This document shows, piece by piece, positions 1-5,907 of a stretch of DNA of 5,932 nt; the stretch's first letter is position 1, and each line of letters begins with the position of its first letter. Source of the stretch: Polyangiaceae bacterium (lineage in GTDB: Bacteria; Myxococcota; Polyangia; Polyangiales; Polyangiaceae); contig JAICTU010000535.1 in assembly GCA_025936205.1 (NCBI GenBank), positions 1-5,932 of the forward strand, read 5' to 3'. The notes under the pieces were generated by a model. The model searched no databases, was not told the DNA's origin, and worked only from the letters and a program-made list of their open reading frames with translations. A program made the position numbers and the translations under genes.

Positions 1-504
1 CTCGCGCGACACCAGCTGCACCTGGCGTGACACCTGGTCGATCTGGTAGCCGCCGATCAGGCCCGCGACCTCGCCGCCGAGGCGCTGCGCGCCGGGGCTG
101 AGCGTACCGTCGATGCGATAGTTCGCGTAGTTTTCGGCCTCACTTTGCACGAACTTCACGATCGCGTCGCCGAAACGCAGCTCTTGCCCGTGCTCCAGCC
201 GCGCCTCCTGGATGCGATGGCCGTCGACGAAACAGCCGTTGGTGCTCTGGCGATCGCGCAGCACCCAGCCACCCCGCTCGCGCGTCAGTTCCGCGTGCTG
301 GCGCGACACCGCGTGCACCGGCAGCTGCAGGCCCGCGCTGTTACTGCTGCCGATCACCAGCGTGCCAGAGTCCGGCAGCGGCCACGCGGACGGCAAGCTC
401 GCGTAGGCGTCCGCGTACAGCAACACGAGGCCCGCGCTGGAACGTTGATCCAGCGGGCCGAGGCCGGCGAATTGCTGCATCGCGTCTGTGACCTGATCGG
501 GCAT
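1..504 (-). CDS. FHA-domain protein, N-terminal part; probably a sigma54-type transcriptional activator
   Basis: This is the first 168 residues of a minus-strand protein that is still open at the left edge, so its C-terminus is missing. The start is the ATG at 504-502, with a purine-rich AGGGAA about 8 bases upstream (about 513-518). Residues about 48-120 form a forkhead-associated domain, a phosphothreonine-peptide binding module: IGSS at 51-54, SRQH at 67-70, and STNGCFVDG at 87-95. The usual Gly-Arg at the first motif is Gly-Ser (52-53), so one common phosphopeptide contact is changed. The region after the domain (about 145-168, GLIGGYQIDQVSRQVQLVSRE) resembles the segment that precedes the AAA+ domain in FHA-sigma54 activators of myxobacteria. 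That would make it a transcription factor controlled by a Ser/Thr kinase, but the ATPase itself lies outside the window. It is divergent from the amidase gene, 49 bp away. The FHA call is firm; the activator call is inference. Confidence 0.85.
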   Translation of the reverse strand, partial: MPDQVTDAMQQFAGLGPLDQRSSAGLVLLYADAYASLPSAWPLPDSGTLVIGSSNSAGLQLPVHAVSRQHAELTRERGGWVLRDRQSTNGCFVDGHRIQEARLEHGQELRFGDAIVKFVQSEAENYANYRIDGTLSPGAQRLGGEVAGLIGGYQIDQVSRQVQLVSRE

Positions 505-553
505 CGAGAGTTTTCCCTGGTAGCGGCGGCGTTTTCGGTGCACTCAGCCGGGA
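505..553. promoter_or_regulatory. Divergent intergenic region between FHA gene and amidase gene
   Basis: These 49 bp must hold the start signals of both divergent genes. On the minus side AGGGAA is a plausible ribosome binding site for the FHA gene. On the plus side there is no good Shine-Dalgarno sequence before the ATG at 554, only CCGGGA directly against it. The hexamer GTTTTC occurs twice, at 510-515 and 531-536, spaced 21 bp apart (two helical turns), which could be a repeated protein site or chance. I could not identify convincing -35/-10 or -24/-12 boxes. Confidence 0.4.
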
Positions 554-1387
554 ATGTCGACCTCGACCCTTACGGTAGCCGCCATTCAGCTGAGTAGCCA
601 GGATGACGTGGAAGCGAACCTGGCCGAGTGCCGGGTGTGGGTGGAGAGAGCCGCCGCCGCCGGCGCGCGACTGCTGGTGCTGCCGGAGAACTTTGCCTAC
701 TTCGGCCCGGATGAGACGCGGGCGCGCGTCGCGGAGCCGTTGACCTCTTCGGAGGCCGGCTCGGGGCCGATCCAGCAGTCGCTGTCGCGCTGGGCACGCG
801 AGCTGGGCGTGACGATCGTGGGTGGGGGCATGCCGACGCGCAGCCGAGATCCGAAGCGGCCCTACAACACGGCCGTGGTGTTCGCGCCAGACGGGCGGCT
901 CGCCGCGCACTATCACAAGCTGCACTTGTTCGATGTCTCGCTCGCCGACGGCACGGAACTGTGCGAGAGCGCCGGCACCATGCCTGGCGAGGCCCTGGCG
1001 GGGGTGCGCGTGGGCGGTTTCGCTGTAGGCCTTTCCATCTGCTACGACCTGCGCTTTCCCGAGCTGTATCGCGGCCTGGTCGAGGGCGGCGCGGAAGTGC
1101 TGCTGGTGCCGGCCGCCTTCACGCTGCACACGGGCAAGGATCACTGGGAGCCGTTGCTGCGCGCACGTGCGATCGAGTCGCAGTCGTGGGTGGTGGCCGC
1201 CGGCCAGTTTGGGACACATCCGCGCGGACGGCGCTGCTACGGCCACTCGATGGTGATCGATCCCTGGGGTGCAGTGATTGCGCAGTGCCCCGACCGGACT
1301 GGCTTTGCGCTGGCAACGCTGGATCGAGACTACCTGGAGCAGGTGCGCCGCAGCCTGCCGTCGCTGAAGCACCGCCGGCTTCAGTGA
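554..1387 (+). CDS. Carbon-nitrogen hydrolase (nitrilase superfamily), Nit1/Nit2-like amidase
   Basis: A complete 277-residue protein of the usual length for a single-domain nitrilase-superfamily amidase. The full catalytic triad is visible: Glu45 in LPENFAYFG, Lys122 in HYHKLHLFDV, and the nucleophile Cys163 in SICYDLRFPELYR. The motifs KLHLFDV and CYDLRFPELYR are those of the Nit1/Nit2 branch. Its studied members hydrolyse deaminated glutathione (a repair amidase) or omega-amides such as alpha-ketoglutaramate; the exact substrate here is not determined by sequence. There is no signal peptide or membrane segment, so it should be cytosolic. The start ATG at 554 puts the first beta strand (LTVAAIQLSS, residues 6-15) where family members have it, although no strong ribosome binding site precedes it. 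It reads towards the membrane spermidine-synthase-like gene and stops 7 bp before that gene's stop. Its divergent neighbour is an FHA-domain protein, which does not clearly bear on its role. Confidence 0.93.
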   Translation: MSTSTLTVAAIQLSSQDDVEANLAECRVWVERAAAAGARLLVLPENFAYFGPDETRARVAEPLTSSEAGSGPIQQSLSRWARELGVTIVGGGMPTRSRDPKRPYNTAVVFAPDGRLAAHYHKLHLFDVSLADGTELCESAGTMPGEALAGVRVGGFAVGLSICYDLRFPELYRGLVEGGAEVLLVPAAFTLHTGKDHWEPLLRARAIESQSWVVAAGQFGTHPRGRRCYGHSMVIDPWGAVIAQCPDRTGFALATLDRDYLEQVRRSLPSLKHRRLQ

Positions 1388-1408
1388 GCCTCGTTCAGTG
1401 AAGGAGGC
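1388..1408. terminator. Imperfect palindrome at convergent stop codons; candidate bidirectional terminator
   Basis: GCCTC (1388-1392) pairs with GAGGC (1404-1408), and TTC (1394-1396) pairs with GAA (1400-1402), with one G-G mismatch between the two stems and an AGT loop. It begins at the base after the amidase TGA (1385-1387) and contains the TGA of the opposing gene (1397-1395 on the minus strand). Being near-symmetric, it would fold in both transcripts. No T-tract follows on either strand, so a classic intrinsic terminator is not shown; a weak or Rho-assisted 3' end is possible. An octamer TTCAGTGA is repeated at 1380-1387 and 1394-1401. Confidence 0.35.
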
Positions 1409-3368
1409 GCTGCGCGAAGAGCGGCAATAGGCTGGAGTGGTCATCGCTCCAGGCCGTGCCGCGGCCGTCGATGTTGGACCAGCCCAGCCACGTGACGTTG
1501 CCGATGGCGGCGTACTGGCTGGGCGTGGCGCCAAACGGCAAGGCGCCGCGCCGTGTTTGGGTGGTGGCGGAGCTCGTGCCGATGCGCTGGGCGCCGGCTT
1601 CGATCACGCCCACCAGCGGCACGAAGCGATTGGAGGTGTGGAGCAGCACCGTGCCGCCTGCCTGCACGCGCTCCAGATAGAGCGACAGGGCCTCGGTGGT
1701 GAGCAAGTGCACCGGGATGCCATCGCCCGTGAAGGCATCCACCACGAGCAACTGGTAGCGCTCGGCGCCCAGCTCGGCCTCGCGCGCCAGCTGCCGCCGC
1801 GCGTCGCCGATGCGCACCTCGACGCGGGCGCTGGACTGCGACAGATAGCCGAAGTCCGCGCGCGCCAGCTGTTCCACGAGTGGATCGATCTCGTAGAACA
1901 CGACCGAGTCCCCGGCCTCCAGCATGCCCGCCACGGTGCCGATGCCGAGCCCGATCACCCCCAGGCGGCGCGGCCGCGGCAGTGCCGCCAGCACGCGGCC
2001 GAGGGGCGAGGTCGCGTCGTAGTAGGTGATGGGCGTCGGATCGAAGCTGCCGTCGGCGCGAAACAACTGCTCGCCGTGGCGCGTCTGGCCGTTGGTCAGC
2101 GCGCGCGCCCGGGGCTTACCGTTCAGCTCGCTGTCGACGACCCGGTAGACGCCGTAGGGACTGCGCCGCTGCTCGACCACGCGGTAGCCGGCGGTGGTCA
2201 TCGCCAGCCCGCTGATCGCCGCCATGCCCAGCACCAGCACGAAGCCGGCGAGGGCATAGGCATCGCCGCGCGGCATGCGCCACGACTTGCGCACCACGGC
2301 GACGCTGCACAGCGTGACCGCGACGGCCAGCGTGAACTCGTGCAGCTGCGCGAACAACCACGGGGCGATCAGCGCCACGAAGGTGCCCCCGAGCCAGCCG
2401 CCGAGCGCGAGCGCCAGATAGAACCAGCCGAGTTGTGCCACGGGCGGGCGGCTCTCGTACAGCGCGCCGTGCGCGGACCAGGAGATCACGAAGGCGAGCG
2501 CCATGTACAAGATACCGAGCCGCCAGTTCTCCGCCACGCCGTGCGACAGCGTGTACACTCCGATCGCTGCCGCGCAGAAGTGAGGCAGCAGCCGCACCAC
2601 CCAGCCCGGCGTGCCGCTGCGCCCGAACGCCAGAATGAAGCTGAGCAGGTACAGCGATAACGGCAGAACCCAGAGCAGCGGCGCATTGCCGATCTCCACG
2701 ATGGTCAGGTTCGTCACGGCGAGCGACAGCGCGGACGGTCCTGCCGCGAGCAGAGCCCAGAAGCCGAACGAACGCGCCGCGGGCTGCTCGCCCCAGCCGC
2801 CGGCGGGGGCCGCGGCGGGTGCACACAGCCGGTACGCGCGCCACGCGACGAACAGATACATGCCGTACAGCCCGGCCCAGATCCAGCTCTGAGCGCGCAC
2901 CCCGAGCAGAGGCTCCGCCAGCAGCGCGTAGACCAGGAGCGCTCCGAGTGAGCCCAGGTTCGACGCAGAGTACAGCGAGTACGGATGCTCGCGCTCGGGC
3001 AGAGACGACTGCGCCAGCCAGCGCTGCGCGAGCACGCTGGTGCTCGATAGAAGCAGGAACGCGAGCCCGCACGTCCGCCCGAGCGCCCAGATCAGCCCGG
3101 CGATGTTCTCGGCTCCCAGAGGGGGGGCTCGGAATGGTAAGGCCACGAGCGGCAACAGGAGTGCCAGCAGGTGCCACTTGCCGAGCCGCGGTCCAAGCCA
3201 GTGGGCGTAGGCGTACCCCGCCAGCAGCACGCCCTGAAAGAACATGAGCGTGGTGCCCCAGACATAGACGGCACCGCCGTACTGCGGCAGCAGCAAGCGA
3301 CCGAGCAGGGGCTCCATGGAAAAGCTCAGCCAGGCGCCGAGCAGCACGAACAGACGCAGCCAGATCAT
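1395..3368 (-). CDS. Fused multi-spanning membrane protein / spermidine-synthase-like SAM-binding protein
   Basis: This 657-residue protein has two parts. Residues 1-392 are strongly hydrophobic, with about 12 membrane segments (for example 1-18, 37-57, 66-80, 139-153, 161-178, 228-248, 313-336, 370-391). The N-terminal SMEPLLGRLLLPQYGG (17-32) followed by VWGTTLMFFQGVLLAGYAYAH (36-56) is typical of the family annotated as fused MFS/spermidine synthase. Residues about 400-657 are a soluble Rossmann-type domain: GLGIGT (473-478) for SAM or decarboxylated SAM, the acidic YEIDP (492-496), GDAR (521-524), VVDAFTGDGIPVHLLT (542-557) and a terminal WSDDHSSLL (640-648). True spermidine synthases carry a DSxDP-type Asp motif at the strand where this protein has DAFTGDG, so spermidine synthesis is unlikely and the reaction is unknown. 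Its ATG overlaps the oxidoreductase stop codon (ATGA, 3368-3365) and has no Shine-Dalgarno sequence of its own, which implies translational coupling. Confidence 0.88.
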   Translation of the reverse strand: MIWLRLFVLLGAWLSFSMEPLLGRLLLPQYGGAVYVWGTTLMFFQGVLLAGYAYAHWLGPRLGKWHLLALLLPLVALPFRAPPLGAENIAGLIWALGRTCGLAFLLLSSTSVLAQRWLAQSSLPEREHPYSLYSASNLGSLGALLVYALLAEPLLGVRAQSWIWAGLYGMYLFVAWRAYRLCAPAAAPAGGWGEQPAARSFGFWALLAAGPSALSLAVTNLTIVEIGNAPLLWVLPLSLYLLSFILAFGRSGTPGWVVRLLPHFCAAAIGVYTLSHGVAENWRLGILYMALAFVISWSAHGALYESRPPVAQLGWFYLALALGGWLGGTFVALIAPWLFAQLHEFTLAVAVTLCSVAVVRKSWRMPRGDAYALAGFVLVLGMAAISGLAMTTAGYRVVEQRRSPYGVYRVVDSELNGKPRARALTNGQTRHGEQLFRADGSFDPTPITYYDATSPLGRVLAALPRPRRLGVIGLGIGTVAGMLEAGDSVVFYEIDPLVEQLARADFGYLSQSSARVEVRIGDARRQLAREAELGAERYQLLVVDAFTGDGIPVHLLTTEALSLYLERVQAGGTVLLHTSNRFVPLVGVIEAGAQRIGTSSATTQTRRGALPFGATPSQYAAIGNVTWLGWSNIDGRGTAWSDDHSSLLPLFAQRLLH

Positions 3369-4960
3369 TGCGACGAAGGACGGGCGGAGGGGGAAGCGAC
3401 GCCGAGGTCGCCGAGCAGCCGCTGAGCCGCGATGTAGCCGGCGCTACCGATCACGGAGCCAGCCGGGTGCGTGCCGGCGCTGCACGAATAGAGCCCGGCG
3501 ATCGGCGTGCGATGGGGGAAGCGGTCGTTGAAGCCGAAGGAGTTGTCGATGTGGTGGATGTGGCCGGAAGTGATCCCGAAGTGGCGTTCGATGCGCCCGG
3601 GATGGAGGGCCATGCGGTCTACCACCAGGCGCGAGGTACCCGGCGCGAAGCGGTCGCAGATCGAGAGCAGGTGGTCGGCATAACCGTCGACCTCCGACTC
3701 CCAGTCGGAGTTCGCCAGCTTCTCGGGTACCCACTGCACGAACAGCGCAGAGCTGAGCCGTCCGTGCGCGTCGCTCAGGGTTGGGTCGAGCGTGGAATGC
3801 ACGTACCACTCGATGCTCGGAAACTCCGGCAAGCGTCCGGCGCGCGCGTCCGCGAAGGCGGCCTCCAGATCCTCGAGCACCGTGCGCTCGTCGGGCAACA
3901 GATGGATGGTGGGCCCGAACTGACCTCTATTTTCCGGCAGGCAAGTGAAGCGGGGCAGCCCCGAGAGCGCCAGGTTCAGCTTGAAGGTGGAGCCAGGCTT
4001 GCGGCGAGTGTCGAGCCAGCGGTTGAAATCGGCCGGGAATGCCTCCGCGCCGACCAGCGTGCGCAGCCGGAATGGATCGCAGTTGGCGACGATGGCGCGC
4101 GCCCGGATCAGCTCGCCGCTCTCCAGCACAACCGCGCTGGCGGTGCCACCGCCGGTCTCGATCTGCGCTACCGGGCACGAGCGCAACAGCTGGCCGCCGG
4201 CGTGCACGAAGGCCTGCGCCAGCGTCTGCGTGACCGTGCCCATGCCTCCTCGGCAGAGCATCCAGGTGCCACCGCTGCCCTTGAGCCGGCACATGTTGTG
4301 GATCAGAAAATTCATGCCGGTCCCCGGCGTGTTCCAGCTGCCGAACAGCCCAGAGTAGCCGTCGGTGACGGCGTACATCGCGCGCAGCAGCGGGCTCTCG
4401 AAGCCGAAGCGATCGAGGTATGCGCCCACGGAGCCTCGGCACAGCTCCACGAACACGCGCTGTAACTCCGGGCGCACGTGGCGCGCGGCGGTGTCCTCGA
4501 TCGAGAGCGGCTCCTGCAACCAGGTCGGCGCGATGTCCTCGCGCAGGGCCGCGAGCTCACGGTCGAGCTCGAGCTGGGCCTGGTAGTCTCGCTCGGAGAA
4601 GAAGCGCAGGAATTGCGAGCGAAGCTCCTCGGGATCGGAGCCGAAGAGCAGGTAGCGCGAACCCGTGGTCGGCAGGAAGTAGTGGGGGTCGCGCCGGATC
4701 AAGGGCAACTCCAGACCGAGCCGCTCCAGTAGCTCCGGCTGGATCAGCCCCAGCAGATAGGCGCCGGTCGAGGTCGGTAGATCGGGGGCTTTGGCGAACG
4801 GGCGCTCGGTGCGGGCTGCGCCGCCGACCTCCGCGCGGGATTCGAGCGCCAGCACGGACAGGCCCGCGCGGGCCGCGACGAGCCCGGCCACGAGCCCGTT
4901 ATGCCCGGCGCCCACCACCACTACGTCCCAGGCGCGCTGCGCTGCTGCCTCTCGCTTCAC
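3365..4960 (-). CDS. FAD-dependent phytoene-desaturase/PYROXD2-like oxidoreductase
   Basis: A complete 531-residue flavoprotein of the CrtI-like amine oxidase fold, full length for the family. The N-terminus has the dinucleotide-binding site DVVVVGAGHNG (12-22), an acidic residue Glu40 after the second strand for the ribose, and EVGGAART (44-51). The C-terminus has RTPIAGLYSCSAGTHPAGSV (484-503) followed by IGSAGYIAAQ, the second FAD-binding motif, in the form found in the PYROXD2-like branch rather than in carotenoid CrtI proper. Members oxidise or desaturate hydrophobic small molecules; the substrate here is unknown. There is no signal peptide. The start is a GTG at 4960: an in-frame TGA lies six codons upstream and no other start codon occurs between, so this is the earliest possible start. 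No good Shine-Dalgarno sequence precedes it. The gene ends in a 4-base ATGA overlap with the downstream membrane SAM-binding gene. No phytoene synthase or other carotenoid gene is in the window. Confidence 0.9.
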   Translation of the reverse strand: MKREAAAQRAWDVVVVGAGHNGLVAGLVAARAGLSVLALESRAEVGGAARTERPFAKAPDLPTSTGAYLLGLIQPELLERLGLELPLIRRDPHYFLPTTGSRYLLFGSDPEELRSQFLRFFSERDYQAQLELDRELAALREDIAPTWLQEPLSIEDTAARHVRPELQRVFVELCRGSVGAYLDRFGFESPLLRAMYAVTDGYSGLFGSWNTPGTGMNFLIHNMCRLKGSGGTWMLCRGGMGTVTQTLAQAFVHAGGQLLRSCPVAQIETGGGTASAVVLESGELIRARAIVANCDPFRLRTLVGAEAFPADFNRWLDTRRKPGSTFKLNLALSGLPRFTCLPENRGQFGPTIHLLPDERTVLEDLEAAFADARAGRLPEFPSIEWYVHSTLDPTLSDAHGRLSSALFVQWVPEKLANSDWESEVDGYADHLLSICDRFAPGTSRLVVDRMALHPGRIERHFGITSGHIHHIDNSFGFNDRFPHRTPIAGLYSCSAGTHPAGSVIGSAGYIAAQRLLGDLGVASPSARPSSQ

Positions 4961-5046
4961 CCTGGCGAGTCTATGTCAACGCGGGCCGGAGCAGGCAAAT
5001 GTCGGTGCGCCTCCGGCGACGCCAGGCGTTTTCGGAGCCGTGGCGC
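4961..5046 (-). promoter_or_regulatory. 86-bp gap before the oxidoreductase; possible weak promoter for a leaderless transcript
   Basis: This gap separates the lipoprotein gene from the oxidoreductase. On the minus strand TAGACT (4973-4968) resembles a -10 box and would place transcription start at or near the GTG at 4960, with TTGCCT (4998-4993) as a poor -35 box at 19-bp spacing. A TTGACA also occurs at 4979-4974 but has no -10 box at the right distance. The lack of a Shine-Dalgarno sequence fits a leaderless start, but read-through from the lipoprotein gene is equally possible. A stem GCGCCT (5007-5012) with AGGCGT (5024-5029) is followed by TTTT on the plus strand only, that is, in the antisense direction. 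Confidence 0.22.
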
Positions 5047-5661
5047 TCAGCGCGGGGCCTGGAACTGCTGCAGCCAGCTCGCCATGCAATCGATCAGGTC
5101 GTCCTCGATCACGAACGATCCGATGGGCATGCGCCCGCCACAATGAACCGGATCGCTCTCCGCGACCGCCTCGCTGACGTTGCTCAGTAGCTCCCCGCGC
5201 AGCTTGATCAGGATGAAACTCTTGCTGTAGTCCCGTGAGTCGATGATGCGCCCGCAGTCGGCGTTGCGCGACGAGAGCTTGTCGACGTACTTGTAGGCTT
5301 GCGTGGCGTTCATGGCGAAGTCGCCCATGTCCACGTCCTTGTTGCTGTGACAGGAGCCTCCGCCACAGTGCGGCACCAGCAGCTTGGCGGGCGCGTCGCA
5401 GAACTCCACCGGCGGCTCCAGAGTGTTTCCCCCCTGCGAGCCGCCGCTCCCACCGCTCGACGGCGCCATGTTCTCGCGCGACCCGGCGTCGCTTTCAGCG
5501 GTCTTCCCTGGCAGGGTGCCGGCCGTTGTCGTCCCAGCGCCGGCGCCCGCGCTGGCAGGCGGTTGCTCGACTGACGATTCGCCGTCGGGCGTGTGCACCC
5601 CGCCGCAGCCGAGCGCGCTCAACAACGCGATTCCGGCGATGGTTGCACGGGGGCTGCGCAT
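5047..5661 (-). CDS. Secreted lipoprotein with cytochrome c-like C-X4-C-H motif
   Basis: A complete 204-residue protein. The N-terminus has basic residues (MRSPR), a hydrophobic stretch (TIAGIALLSAL) and a lipobox ending at Cys19 (ALGC), so it should be exported and lipid-anchored. Residues about 20-82 are a low-complexity Gly/Ser/Ala/Pro linker. The folded part (83-204) contains six Cys: C88, C99, C104, C136, C174 and C192. The segment HCGGGSCHS (98-106) is C-X4-C-H rather than the usual C-X2-C-H heme c site, and CGGRMPIGS (174-182) resembles the Met-containing loop that supplies the distal ligand in small cytochromes. Similar lipoproteins are common in Myxococcota and often annotated as hypothetical or cytochrome c-like. 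Heme binding is inference; the four other Cys may form disulfides. The ATG at 5661 gives a proper signal peptide, though no clear ribosome binding site precedes it. It lies 86 bp upstream of, and co-directional with, the FAD oxidoreductase. Confidence 0.82.
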   Translation of the reverse strand: MRSPRATIAGIALLSALGCGGVHTPDGESSVEQPPASAGAGAGTTTAGTLPGKTAESDAGSRENMAPSSGGSGGSQGGNTLEPPVEFCDAPAKLLVPHCGGGSCHSNKDVDMGDFAMNATQAYKYVDKLSSRNADCGRIIDSRDYSKSFILIKLRGELLSNVSEAVAESDPVHCGGRMPIGSFVIEDDLIDCMASWLQQFQAPR

Positions 5662-5837
5662 CGCGCTCAGCCTAGCGCGTCCACCGGTGCCTCGCCATGC
5701 AAGCGCCCAGCAGGCTGGGGTGAAGAGGCCCCAATCAGACCGGAAAATCCGACCAATACGGGACGCCTGCTTCGGGTGGCGTGCTAGAGGCAGCTCATAG
5801 GTAGGATCTTAGCCGGGCAGGCTTTCGTAAGGCGCCG

Positions 5838-5850
5838 ATCCATCATGGAT
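5838..5850. repeat. Perfect 6-bp inverted repeat ATCCAT-C-ATGGAT
   Basis: Two perfectly complementary 6-base arms with one central base, in a locally AT-richer stretch 58-70 bp upstream of the putative start at 5908. The symmetry and position suit a dimeric repressor or activator site. A loop of one base cannot form a real RNA hairpin with all arms paired, so a DNA-level role is the more natural reading. A 13-bp symmetric site can also arise by chance. Confidence 0.3.
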
Positions 5851-5894
5851 TTTCAATAGGTGAGCACTGGGCTACTTCCGCGGGTGTCTAGACC

Positions 5895-5903
5895 AAGGAG
5901 GAG
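5895..5903 (+). promoter_or_regulatory. Strong Shine-Dalgarno sequence AAGGAGGAG
   Basis: AAGGAGG (5895-5901) is a near-perfect match to the 16S anti-Shine-Dalgarno sequence and lies 6 bases before the ATG at 5908. It is the strongest ribosome binding site in the window, and it decides the start of the gene that runs off the right edge. Confidence 0.6.
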
Positions 5904-5907
5904 CCCA

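Larger units (their letters stand above)
5662..5907. promoter_or_regulatory. 246-bp divergent intergenic region with small inverted repeats
   Basis: I see no protein gene here. It should carry the promoters of the lipoprotein gene (minus) and the partial gene at the right edge (plus), but no convincing promoter boxes stand out. Its right half is visibly less GC-rich than the coding regions. Structures seen: CGGA-AAA-TCCG at 5741-5751; ACGCC (5763-5767) pairing with GGCGT (5778-5782) around a C(TTCG)G tetraloop, with two mismatches inside the stem; and the symmetric ATCCAT-C-ATGGAT at 5838-5850. The last could be an operator half-site pair. No known riboswitch consensus was recognised. Confidence 0.4.

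Noticed and set aside
527..537. GGCGTTTTCGG shared with 5025-5035 as a common regulatory motif
   Set aside because: Only two copies, one within the GC-rich stem noted above, with unrelated flanks. An 11-base match alone in biased sequence is not enough.
341..1534. 397-codon minus-strand open frame opposite the amidase gene
   Set aside because: It is Arg/Pro/His-rich with no domain, overlaps the amidase with its intact catalytic triad, and also covers parts of the FHA and membrane-protein genes. It is a by-product of high GC content.
1437..2660. 407-codon plus-strand open frame opposite the spermidine-synthase-like gene
   Set aside because: The composition is Arg/His/Gln-rich with no recognisable motif, while the opposite strand encodes a clear family member. 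Antisense shadow.
2116..3177. 353-codon minus-strand open frame in another frame of the membrane-protein gene
   Set aside because: Arg/Ala-rich without hydrophobic segments or domains; it lies inside a well-supported gene in a different frame.
3368..4465. 365-codon plus-strand open frame opposite the oxidoreductase gene
   Set aside because: No motifs, biased composition, and entirely antisense to a protein with both FAD-binding motifs.
5007..5032. Stem GCGCCT/AGGCGT followed by TTTT as an intrinsic terminator
   Set aside because: The T-tract is on the plus strand, where no gene ends; on the coding (minus) strand the stem has no T-run, so it does not terminate the lipoprotein gene.
5384..5800. 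138-codon plus-strand open frame reaching into the intergenic region
   Set aside because: Mostly antisense to the lipoprotein gene, with low-complexity composition and no ribosome binding site; the intergenic part alone shows no coding signal.
5845..5859. Mini open frame MDFQ-stop as a possible leader peptide
   Set aside because: Four codons, no ribosome binding site, and no regulatory amino acid run; expected by chance.
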